The position numbers and the translations under genes are program-made. Shown one piece after another: positions 1-5,867 of a DNA stretch of 6,185 nt. The stretch comes from Bacteroidia bacterium. GTDB taxonomy: Bacteria; Planctomycetota; Phycisphaerae; Phycisphaerales; SM1A02. The notes under the pieces were generated by a model, which saw only the letters and a program-made list of their open reading frames with translations, was not told the origin of the DNA and made no database searches. Numbering within the stretch: position 1 is the stretch's first letter; every line of letters starts with the position of its first letter. The stretch spans positions 1 through 6,185 of the forward strand of contig JASGCG010000107.1 of the NCBI GenBank assembly GCA_030054235.1. The letters are read 5' to 3'.

Positions 1-39
1 CACTCGGGCATCACGGTGATCGTGCCGTATGGTGATGCC

Positions 40-273
40 ATGGATTCTTCCACGGAGCTTCCTGCAGACATCGAACGCAATCCCGCTGTCCTTGGGGGTG
101 CGCCGGTGTTCCGTGGCACCCGTGTGCCGCTCCAGGCCTTGCTTGATCATGTTGCCGCCGGCGACAGCATCAGCACATTCCTCGATGACTTCCCCAGCAT
201 CGATGCCGCCACGGTCGAGCGAGTGCTCGCCCACTGGCGGCCGCCCGGCGGGGCGCGTGCGTCTGCTGCTTGA
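40..273 (+). CDS. DUF433 family protein, VapB-type antitoxin-like
   Basis: This is a small protein of 77 residues from the ATG at 40. The core pattern (an NPAVLGG stretch, then PVFRGTRVP, a LLDHVAAGDS helix and FLDDFP, ending in a helix) is the hallmark of DUF433/COG2442. These are winged-helix-like proteins usually encoded just before a PIN-like or DUF5615 gene and predicted to act as the DNA-binding antitoxin. The downstream neighbour is exactly such a gene, overlapping it by 17 bases, which supports co-translation. The start is uncertain: the frame stays open to the left edge of the window, with a GTG at 16 also possible. The ATG at 40 was chosen because family homology begins shortly after it and a weak purine-rich TGGTGA lies 5 bases upstream. 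The family call is firm. Antitoxin function is inferred from family and context. Confidence 0.83.
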   Translation: MDSSTELPADIERNPAVLGGAPVFRGTRVPLQALLDHVAAGDSISTFLDDFPSIDAATVERVLAHWRPPGGARASAA

Positions 274-589
274 TGAGTGCATCCCGTTTCGGCTGAAGCT
301 GGACTTCGAACAGGCACTGGGGGCGCCTGTGGATCATGTCGTCGGCCTTGGCTGGTCGGGCTGCACGGACAACGCCCTTATGGCTCGCATGGCTCGGTCC
401 GGTCATACCACGCTCATCACCACGGACCGCAGCATCGTCCACCAGCAGCCGCGCCAACGCATGCGGATCTCGATCCTTGTGCTCCGATCCCGATCGAATC
501 GTGCAGAGGATCTTCGCCCGTTGATCATGTCAGCAGTCCGCATCGCTCGAACCGCTCCCGCTGGCCGGCTCTTGATGGTCGGACCGTGA
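257..589 (+). CDS. DUF5615 family PIN-like protein, putative toxin component
   Basis: This encodes 110 residues from a GTG at 257, which lies inside the end of the DUF433 gene (17-base overlap). The N-terminus MRLLLDECIP, with Asp6 and Glu7, is the characteristic opening of DUF5615 (PIN-like, related to the Mut7-C nuclease fold). A GLGWSGCTDNALM segment follows at about residues 30-42, then a TTLITTDRSI strand with Asp57, and an ILVLRSRSNR strand at about 73-82. The conserved acidic residues at 6 and 57 fit a PIN-type metal site. The GTG start was chosen because the family begins right there; a longer reading frame further upstream is out-of-frame DUF433 sequence. The arrangement predicts a toxin-antitoxin-like unit with the upstream gene. 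Nuclease and toxin activity are inferred from the family, not shown. Confidence 0.83.
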   Translation: MRLLLDECIPFRLKLDFEQALGAPVDHVVGLGWSGCTDNALMARMARSGHTTLITTDRSIVHQQPRQRMRISILVLRSRSNRAEDLRPLIMSAVRIARTAPAGRLLMVGP

Positions 590-703
590 TGGCACCAACG
601 AAAACCGCCGCGCAGGGCGCGGCGGCTTCGGGTCAAGCAATTGGCCTTGGCTCGCACCTTGCCCGCAGCGGCGGGACCCGGCGCGGTCCGGCAGGCAGCG
701 CGA
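590..703. other. intergenic region between convergent units
   Basis: No gene is supported in this stretch between the convergent DUF5615 gene and atpA. Besides the terminator at 601-625 it holds only a minor GC-rich hairpin (662-666 with 671-675). Confidence 0.6.
601..625 (-). terminator. rho-independent terminator of the atp operon
   Basis: A perfect 9-bp GC stem (605-613 pairing with 617-625) with a 3-base loop is followed, in the minus direction, by TTTT (604-601) and then CGTT. It lies 78 bases after the atpA stop codon, so it closes the operon after atpA. Read in the plus direction the stem is followed by CTTCGGG with no T-run, so it should work poorly for the DUF433-DUF5615 pair. Confidence 0.78.
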
Positions 704-2260
704 TCAGGCGCGCCAGCCGGTCTTGAACTGCTTCATGGCGGCGATGAACTCGTCCTCCATGCCCTTGAACGACTTCTTGTCAGCGAGCTTGGCACGCAGC
801 GCGCTGCCACCGCCCTGGAACCACGCCAGGAGGTCGGCTTCGAACTGGCGGACCTTGGCAACCGGGACGTCATCCATGATCCCCTTGCTGGCCGCGAAGA
901 GGCCAAGGCACTGGTCGATGACGTCGAACGGCGTGTACTGGCCCTGCTTCAGCAGTTCCACCATGCGCGCGCCACGGTCGAGCTGGCGCTGGCTGGCGGC
1001 ATCGAGTTCGGTCCCGAGCTGCGCAAACGCCTCGAGCTCGCGATAGGCCGCCAGGTCAAGTCGCAGCGAGCCGGCGACTTCCTTCATCGCCTTGATCTGC
1101 GCGTTGCCACCCACGCGGCTCACCGAGATGCCCACGTTGATGGCGGGGCGAACGCCGGCGGCGAAGAGTTCGGGCTGCAGGTAGATCTGGCCGTCGGTGA
1201 TCGAGATGACGTTCGTCGGGATGTACGCCGACACGTCACCTTCCTGCGTCTCGATGATCGGAAGCGCGGTCAGCGAGCCGCCGCCGTTCTCGGCGCTGAG
1301 CTTGGTGGCGCGCTCCAGCAGGCGGCTGTGCAGGTAGAAGACGTCGCCGGGGTACGCCTCGCGGCCCGGCGGACGGCGCAGGAGCAGCGAGAGCTCGCGG
1401 TACGCCACGGCCTGCTTCGACAAGTCGTCGTACACGCAGAGGACGTGCTTGGGACCGGTGTAGCCGGCGTCCTTGCCCTTCCACATGAAGTACTCGCCCA
1501 TCGCGCAGCCGGCGTAGGGAGCGATGTACTGCATCGGAGCGCTGGCGCTCGCACCTGCGGCCACGATGATCGTGTAGTCGAGGGCGCCATTCTTCTTCAG
1601 CGTCTCGACGACGCCGGCGATGGTCGATTCCTTCTGGCCGACGGCGACGTAGATGCACACCACCGCATCCGGGGTGCCCCAGTACTGCTTCTGGTTGATG
1701 ATGCAGTCGAGGCAGACGGCGGTCTTGCCGGTCTTGCGGTCGCCGATGACGAGTTCGCGCTGGCCGCGGCCCACGGGGATCATGCTGTCGACGGCCTTGA
1801 TGCCGAACTGCAGCGGCTCCTTCACGGGCTGGCGCTTGCTGATGCCGGGGGCGACGATGTCGACCTTGCCGGTCTGGGCGGTCTTGATGGGAGCGCCGCC
1901 GTCGATCGCGTTGCCGAGCGGATCGACCACGCGACCGAGGAGCTCAGGGCCGACGGGCACTTCGAGCAGGCGACCGGTCGCCTTGACGGTGTCGCCTTCG
2001 CGAACGAGGGTGGGGTCGCCGAACAGCGCGGCGCCGACGATGCCCGACTCGAGGTTCATGACCTGGCCGGTGACCGTCTTCCCGCCAACGCACTGGAACT
2101 CCAGCAATTCGCCAGCCATGGCGCTCGACAGGCCGTAGATGCGGGCGATGCCGTCGCCGACCTCGACGACCTGGCCGACCTCGCTGACCTCGAGCTGGCT
2201 GCTGAAGGACTCGATCTGCTGCTTGATGACCGAAGTGATTTCGTCAGTCTTGATCTTCAC
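704..2260 (-). CDS. atpA: F-type ATP synthase subunit alpha
   Basis: This is the non-catalytic nucleotide-binding subunit of the F1 head (518 residues, normal for the family), which alternates with beta around the gamma shaft on the cytoplasmic face. Visible motifs are the Walker A P-loop GDRKTGKT at 173-180, the YDDLSKQAVAYRELSLLLRR segment with the Walker B Asp pair at 278-279, PGREAYPGDVFYLHSRLLER after it, and the alpha/beta signature PAINVGISVS at 372-381. The following Arg382 matches the arginine finger (E. coli Arg376) that reaches into the catalytic site. The start is GTG at 2260, supported by GAGG at 2271-2268 with 7-base spacing and by the normal N-terminus. It is the last gene of the operon here: no atpG follows and a terminator comes 78 bases later. 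Nothing in the sequence suggests decay. Confidence 0.98.
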   Translation of the reverse strand: MKIKTDEITSVIKQQIESFSSQLEVSEVGQVVEVGDGIARIYGLSSAMAGELLEFQCVGGKTVTGQVMNLESGIVGAALFGDPTLVREGDTVKATGRLLEVPVGPELLGRVVDPLGNAIDGGAPIKTAQTGKVDIVAPGISKRQPVKEPLQFGIKAVDSMIPVGRGQRELVIGDRKTGKTAVCLDCIINQKQYWGTPDAVVCIYVAVGQKESTIAGVVETLKKNGALDYTIIVAAGASASAPMQYIAPYAGCAMGEYFMWKGKDAGYTGPKHVLCVYDDLSKQAVAYRELSLLLRRPPGREAYPGDVFYLHSRLLERATKLSAENGGGSLTALPIIETQEGDVSAYIPTNVISITDGQIYLQPELFAAGVRPAINVGISVSRVGGNAQIKAMKEVAGSLRLDLAAYRELEAFAQLGTELDAASQRQLDRGARMVELLKQGQYTPFDVIDQCLGLFAASKGIMDDVPVAKVRQFEADLLAWFQGGGSALRAKLADKKSFKGMEDEFIAAMKQFKTGWRA

Positions 2261-2320
2261 GGTTGGACCTCTGCTTTCGGGGTTCTGCGTGCCCTGCTCG
2301 GGCGGTTGGTTCGTTCAGGT

Positions 2321-2917
2321 TCAGGAGAGGAAGCGGCCGATGTCGGCGCGCACCTTGGCACCGGCGTCCTCGACAAGCGCGCGCCGCATGCGGCGCAGCT
2401 TCGCGGCCACCGAGCCATCGATCAACTGGTCGCCGATGCGCAGCTTCATGCCGCCGACCATCGACGCATCCTTGTACAGGTGCAGCACGGGCTCACGGCC
2501 CAGGCGCGACTTCAGCGTGGTCGCGAGGTTCGCGCGCGCGCCATCATCCAGCTGGCCGTCGACCGTGAAGACATCGACCTCGACCTTGCCGAAGCGCTCG
2601 TTGAGCAGCTTGGCGTAGGCATCGGAGATCGCTTCGAGCTCGCCCAGGCGGCCCTTGCGGTTCGCGACGAGCATGAAGCGCAGCACGAGGTCGCTGACGC
2701 GGCCCTTGAGCAGCGACTGCAGCGCGTTCTCGCGCGCGGCGGTGTCGATCGCCGGCGAGCGCAGGAACTCCGCGAAGCGACGGTCGCCGCGGACGATCTC
2801 GACGAGATCGACGAGCTCATCGCCGGCGTCTTGCGCTGCGGCGTCGCCCTGCTTCGAGGCGAGCTCGAAGAGGCTCTCCGCATAGATGCGGCCGACGCTG
2901 TTGGTTGCCGTGGACAT
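2321..2917 (-). CDS. atpH: F-type ATP synthase subunit delta
   Basis: This 198-residue protein is slightly longer than the usual 175-190. It caps the F1 head and joins it to the b-subunit peripheral stalk. The N-terminal helical domain begins with VGRIYAESLFELA at about residues 8-20, the typical opening of delta. The C-terminal domain carries the signature around GGMKLRIGDQLIDGSV at 155-170, followed by the basic helix KLRRMRRAL. The ATG start at 2917 has GAGG at 2927-2924 with 6-base spacing. It lies 24 bases after atpF and 60 bases before atpA, in the conserved F-H-A order. The extra length is in the acidic insert at about residues 25-35 and the C-terminal tail. The identification is secure from motif and position. 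Confidence 0.96.
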   Translation of the reverse strand: MSTATNSVGRIYAESLFELASKQGDAAAQDAGDELVDLVEIVRGDRRFAEFLRSPAIDTAARENALQSLLKGRVSDLVLRFMLVANRKGRLGELEAISDAYAKLLNERFGKVEVDVFTVDGQLDDGARANLATTLKSRLGREPVLHLYKDASMVGGMKLRIGDQLIDGSVAAKLRRMRRALVEDAGAKVRADIGRFLS

Positions 2918-2941
2918 GGTCTGCCTCGGGGGTTCTGGCCG

Positions 2942-3463
2942 TTAGCGGCCGCTGCTGGCGAATTCCTTGATCGACTGCTCGACGAGGGCCTTCTGGTCCT
3001 TCGCGTCGATCGTGCGGCCGAGGATCTTGCCCGCCACGCTCACGGCGAGCTCGGCGGCATGAGCCTCGAGTTCGGCCACGGCCTGGCGGCGGGCGGCATC
3101 CATCTCGGCGTTGGCGCGCTTCTTCAGCTCGGCCAGTTCGGCTTCGCTGCGGGCGCGGAGGTCATCGGCGGCCTTCTGGGCCTGCGCGCGCGCTTCCTTG
3201 ATCATGGTGTCGGCGTCCTGCTGCGCCTGGACGAGCTTGCGCTCGAACTCTTCCTGCGCGGCCTTGGCGTTTGCGCGGGCATCCTCGGCAGCCTTGATCT
3301 CGCCGAGGATCTTCTCGTTGCGCTCGTCCAGGCCCTTCGCGATGGTGGGCCACACGAACAGGGACAGCACGATCACGGTCACCAGGGCCACCACGACGGC
3401 GGTGGCCAGGGGCAGGATCTGCACGCTCATCGGGTTCGAGGCGTCGGCGGCAAGCAGGAACAC
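2942..3463 (-). CDS. atpF: F-type ATP synthase subunit b
   Basis: This is the peripheral-stalk subunit (173 residues): a single N-terminal membrane helix at about residues 17-38 (LPLATAVVVALVTVIVLSLF), then the family segment VWPTIAKGLDERNEKI at 38-52. A long Ala/Glu/Lys/Arg-rich coiled coil covers about 50-140, and the C-terminal stretch ELAVSVAGKILGRTID binds delta. The start is GTG at 3463, with GAGG at 3473-3470 and a 6-base spacer. An in-frame ATG at 3430 (residue 12) would also keep the membrane helix but has no ribosome site. The extra N-terminal residues MFLLAADASNP form a short polar-ended lead. Only one b gene is present, so the stalk is probably a b homodimer rather than b/b'. It follows atpE after a 110-base structured gap. 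Confidence 0.96.
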   Translation of the reverse strand: MFLLAADASNPMSVQILPLATAVVVALVTVIVLSLFVWPTIAKGLDERNEKILGEIKAAEDARANAKAAQEEFERKLVQAQQDADTMIKEARAQAQKAADDLRARSEAELAELKKRANAEMDAARRQAVAELEAHAAELAVSVAGKILGRTIDAKDQKALVEQSIKEFASSGR

Positions 3464-3573
3464 GGTTGACCTCGCTGGGTTCGGTGCTGGTGGGACGGTC
3501 GGTCACGGCAGGCACGCGCTGCCGGGACCCGCGCGTGGCGGGCCCCGGCAGGCGACGATTCAGCCTGCGGCGA
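3464..3573 (-). promoter_or_regulatory. structured atpE-atpF intergenic region with competing hairpins
   Basis: The gap holds a strong inverted repeat, 3519-3532 pairing with 3538-3551 (13 of 14 pairs, one A/C mismatch, 5-base loop). Two shorter stems overlap its arms: 3506-3511 with 3519-3524, and 3548-3553 with 3563-3568. Each competes with the large stem. No T-run follows on the minus strand, so it is not a classical terminator. It could protect the 3' end of atpE message or slow read-through into atpF, giving more c than b subunit. This role is an inference. Confidence 0.5.
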
Positions 3574-3888
3574 TCAGGTGCCCTTGGGGAACGAGATCAG
3601 GCCGACGACGACGGCGAACAGGGCGACGCCTTCGACGAGCGCCGCGGTGAGGATCATGTTCACGAAGATCTTGCCGGCCATCTCGGGCTGGCGGGCGATG
3701 CTCTCGACGGCGCTGCCGCCGATGCGGCCGATGCCCATCGCGGCGCCGATCACGGCCAGGCCAGCGGCGAGGCCGGCGCCGAGGCCGGAGCCCCAGTTCA
3801 TGGCGTTCTCGCCGGCGGCAAGGGCGTTGTCCGCGCCGAAGATGGCGAGAGCGGCGAAGGCGAGGAGAGCAAGGGTCACGTTCTTCAT
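3574..3888 (-). CDS. atpE: F-type ATP synthase subunit c
   Basis: This subunit forms the rotating membrane ring that carries protons. It has 104 residues, against about 70-85 for a plain c subunit. The excess is a hydrophobic, signal-like lead at residues 1-26 (a Lys, then LALLAFAALAIFG, ending ALAAGE). The hairpin follows: glycine-rich helix 1 at about 34-58, the polar loop ARQPE with Arg66-Gln67-Pro68, and helix 2 with the essential carboxylate Glu86 in ALVEGVALF. Aligned by eye with the Ilyobacter sodium type, the Gln32 position is Ile and the residues after the carboxylate are Gly-Val rather than Ser-Thr, so a proton is the likely ion. GGAG (3901-3898) lies 9 bases before the ATG. Wide structured gaps on both sides are consistent with separate tuning of c-subunit output. 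Confidence 0.97.
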   Translation of the reverse strand: MKNVTLALLAFAALAIFGADNALAAGENAMNWGSGLGAGLAAGLAVIGAAMGIGRIGGSAVESIARQPEMAGKIFVNMILTAALVEGVALFAVVVGLISFPKGT

Positions 3889-3995
3889 TTGGGTTGGCTC
3901 CAACGGCGCCGTGGGTGGGCGCCTGTCATGCAGGCTGAACTCGGTGTTCCCGGCACCCACTGCCGGGAAAGGGGGGAAAGTGTAGCGACGGCGGA
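3889..3995 (-). promoter_or_regulatory. atpE leader: candidate internal promoter and stem-loops
   Basis: On the minus strand a CTACACT box (TACACT at 3984-3979, 4 of 6 matches to TATAAT) is followed within about 10 bases by a perfect 9-bp stem (3969-3961 pairing with 3955-3947) with a 5-base loop. Transcription from this box would begin next to the stem, giving a message with a 5'-terminal hairpin. Two further stems (3935-3931 with 3925-3921; 3923-3918 with 3910-3905) overlap each other. The GGAG site lies in a GTTGG-AG-CCAAC palindrome. No clear -35 is seen. Confidence 0.45.
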
Positions 3996-5006
3996 TCAGT
4001 GCGCGGGAGCAGGCTCCGCGTGCCCATGACCGACGTGGCCATGACCGCCGTGGCCATGATCGTGCGCGTGCTCCTCGTGGCCGTGGTCTTCGTGCGCCAT
4101 CAGGCTGATGAACACAGCCGTCAGGAACATGAAGATGAAGGCCTGGAGGAACGCCACGAACAGTTCGAGGAAGGTGATGAGCACCGCGAAGATGCCCGCC
4201 ACCAGCGTGATCGACCCGGCTGCCCAGGTCGGGCCGCCAGCCTTCAGCACCATCGCGCCGAAGCTGAAGAGCACCGCCATGAGCGTGTGGCCGGCGACCA
4301 TGTTGGCCAGAAGACGGATAGCGAGTGCGGCAGGCTTGATGAACATGCCGCCGATCTCGACCACGAAGATGATGGGGATGACGGCCCACAGGCCGATGGG
4401 CCCGTGCACCAGGTCGTGGCCGCCGCAGAGGTGCTCGAGCGTGCCCTTCACGCCCAGGTCGCGGAACGACTGCCACCAGATGGCGCAGAAGCTGATCGCG
4501 GCAAGGCCGAGCGTGACCGACAGGCTGGCAGTGGCCGTGCCGCCGAAGAAGACCGCGGCAGGTTCGGCGTGGGCGACATCCGCCGCGGCCTTCTCGTGCT
4601 GGCCCATCATGACGTGCAGCATTTCCTGCACGTCGGCGAAAGGAATCAGCCCGAAGAGGTTCAGCGTCAGGATGAAGAAGAAGAGCGACAGGAGCAGCGG
4701 CAGCCAGGCCTTGGCCAGGCGCTCGCCCATGACCGGCACGAGCATCTGGTCGCGCAGGCCGAGCACGATGACCTCGATGACCTGGGCGATGCGGCCCTTG
4801 GTCACGAAGCGCGCGTTGCCTTCGCTCGACGGGCCGGTCTTGATCCGTCGCGCTGCCATCATGAGCACCGTGATGCACACCAGTGCGCCCACCACCAGCG
4901 AGATCATGCTCAGCGTGAGCCGAGTGCCTTCGATCGAGAGGGCGCTGTCCCGGTCAAGGACGTGTCCAAGGGGGTTGTCGCCGGCGGCAAGGAGCAGAGT
5001 GGTCAT
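3996..5006 (-). CDS. atpB: F-type ATP synthase subunit a
   Basis: This is the stator proton-channel subunit (336 residues; about 270 in E. coli). Membrane helices lie at about 31-52, 101-123, 154-178, 203-226 and two long ones from about 229 and 264. The essential arginine is Arg231 in ALAIRLLANMVAGH (E. coli Arg210), with Asn235; Gln288 in LQAFIFMFLT matches E. coli Gln252. His240 and Glu281 sit where E. coli has Glu219 and His245, the swapped pair seen in mitochondrial subunit a. The extra length is a periplasmic-type insert at about 126-153 and a C-terminal tail (305-336) with 12 histidines. The ATG at 5006 overlaps the upstream stop as ATGA and lacks a good ribosome site, pointing to translational coupling. 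Confidence 0.97.
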   Translation of the reverse strand: MTTLLLAAGDNPLGHVLDRDSALSIEGTRLTLSMISLVVGALVCITVLMMAARRIKTGPSSEGNARFVTKGRIAQVIEVIVLGLRDQMLVPVMGERLAKAWLPLLLSLFFFILTLNLFGLIPFADVQEMLHVMMGQHEKAAADVAHAEPAAVFFGGTATASLSVTLGLAAISFCAIWWQSFRDLGVKGTLEHLCGGHDLVHGPIGLWAVIPIIFVVEIGGMFIKPAALAIRLLANMVAGHTLMAVLFSFGAMVLKAGGPTWAAGSITLVAGIFAVLITFLELFVAFLQAFIFMFLTAVFISLMAHEDHGHEEHAHDHGHGGHGHVGHGHAEPAPAH

Positions 5007-5512
5007 GGGCGGTCTGTGGGTTCGGACACCTTGGAGCGACCCACGCCAGGCTGGCTGAGGACGGGCCCGAGGACCTTGGCGACCGCGATGGTCTCGCTGA
5101 CCAGCAGCGCCAGGTACGTGAGCCCCGTAGCCAGCACGAACGCCTTGGGCTCTCCGAGGGAGCGGAAATATAGCAATGCAGCAAGGCCCGCCGTGGCGAC
5201 CATGCGAAGCCCGGCGGCCCCCATCCAGAAGCTCGCCCAGATGCTCGCCGCGCGCTGCGATGGCGGCCACAGCATGAGCAAGCCAAGCAGGTTGCCGACC
5301 AAGGCCACGCCGACCCCCATGACGCATCCAAGCCAAGTCCCAGCAGGGGTTTGCGTCAATTCGCTCGTCTGCGAGAGCCAGCCCAAGCCCGCCGCGATCG
5401 CGGCGCAGGCCAGCCCCGCGCCGAGCGTGGTGAGCAGCATGGCCCGGCCCGGAAGGCTGAAGATGACCTCCCCCTGCGCATCACGCGGGAGGTCGTGCGG
5501 GGCATCATGCAT
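5003..5512 (-). CDS. AtpI-like four-helix membrane protein
   Basis: This 169-residue protein is predicted to cross the membrane four times, at about residues 22-46, 59-82, 92-116 and 124-148, with a polar N-terminus (MHDAPHDLPRDAQGE) and a charged C-terminus. Size and topology, and its place between an AtpZ-like gene and atpB, match AtpI (UncI), an accessory protein implicated in c-ring assembly and, together with AtpZ, in divalent cation transport in alkaliphilic Bacillus. The sequence itself has no motif I can name with certainty, so this could be a divergent AtpI or a lineage-specific replacement. The ATG at 5512 was chosen because GAGG (5525-5522) lies 9 bases upstream; it overlaps the preceding gene by 8 bases. 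A longer in-frame version from 5575 would overlap that gene much more. It ends in an ATGA overlap with atpB. Confidence 0.72.
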   Translation of the reverse strand: MHDAPHDLPRDAQGEVIFSLPGRAMLLTTLGAGLACAAIAAGLGWLSQTSELTQTPAGTWLGCVMGVGVALVGNLLGLLMLWPPSQRAASIWASFWMGAAGLRMVATAGLAALLYFRSLGEPKAFVLATGLTYLALLVSETIAVAKVLGPVLSQPGVGRSKVSEPTDRP

Positions 5513-5813
5513 GGGGCCCACCCTCGTCCGGCTTGGGACGCTCCACGCGCTTGCTGCGCTGCTCGAGATAAGCATTCATGCTGAGTCCGCCGCGCACGAG
5601 GCTGTAGATCGACACCACGATGCCCAGCCCTGCACCGATCGCCAGCCAGAGCGGCGCGGTGCCCGCGAAGTGATCCACGACCCAGCCGATCCCCGCGCCG
5701 GCAAGGACCTCAGTCACCATCTGCCAGGCCAGGCCCATCATGCGGAAGCCAATCCGCATTTCCTCGCGGTCATCGGCAGCCTTGCGTCGGGCGCGTTCGG
5801 GATCGATGGGCAC
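5505..5813 (-). CDS. AtpZ/AtpI family protein
   Basis: This is a 102-residue protein with a charged N-terminus (about residues 1-20), two membrane helices at about 26-46 and 54-74, and a basic, Pro-rich cytoplasmic tail. The pattern EVLAGAGIGWVVDHF, then a short loop with Pro54, then a glycine-rich second helix, is typical of the AtpZ/AtpI family (COG5336-like) encoded at the head of many atp operons. A role in ATP synthase assembly or Mg/Ca handling is inferred from the family. The start is GTG at 5813; an upstream TAGG about 8 bases away is a weak ribosome site, and the next in-frame Met is residue 19. It is the first gene of the operon, 54 bases from the divergent nuoI, and overlaps the next gene by 8 bases. 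Confidence 0.8.
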   Translation of the reverse strand: MPIDPERARRKAADDREEMRIGFRMMGLAWQMVTEVLAGAGIGWVVDHFAGTAPLWLAIGAGLGIVVSIYSLVRGGLSMNAYLEQRSKRVERPKPDEGGPHA

Positions 5814-5867
5814 GCCACGAGCCTACCGGCGGCCGCCCACGCGCGACGGGCTACACTTCGCCCCGCC
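5814..5867. promoter_or_regulatory. divergent atp / nuoI intergenic region with candidate nuoI -10 box
   Basis: These 54 bases must carry the start signals of both the minus-strand atp operon and the plus-strand nuoI gene. On the plus strand CTACACT (TACACT at 5852-5857) is a plausible -10; transcription would then start about 5864, only a few bases before the nuoI ATG, and no ribosome site is visible between. No good -35 is seen. On the minus strand a clear -10 is lacking; TAGGCT (5826-5821) is a poor match. Confidence 0.4.

Noticed and set aside
29..256. Upstream extension of the DUF5615 frame
   Set aside because: The extension is out-of-frame DUF433 coding sequence. DUF5615 homology begins exactly at the GTG at 257.
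641..3469. A 942-codon open frame on the plus strand, antisense to atpA, atpH and atpF
   Set aside because: It runs in exact codon register with all three minus-strand genes, so stops could only arise from sense codons TTA, CTA or TCA, which are avoided in this GC-rich genome. Its translation is low-complexity Ala/Arg/Leu/Asp-rich and matches no family, whereas the minus strand encodes clear ATP synthase subunits.
3519..3551. atpE-atpF hairpin as a rho-independent terminator
   Set aside because: No T-run follows on the minus strand, and atpF, atpH and atpA lie downstream without another obvious promoter.
3574..3888. Sodium-driven ATP synthase
   Set aside because: The c subunit lacks the Gln and Ser/Thr ligands of the Ilyobacter-type sodium site by eye alignment, although Glu86 is present.
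4108..5058. A 316-codon plus-strand open frame opposite atpB
   Set aside because: It is a shadow of atpB and the AtpI-like gene; the product resembles no family and has no operon context.
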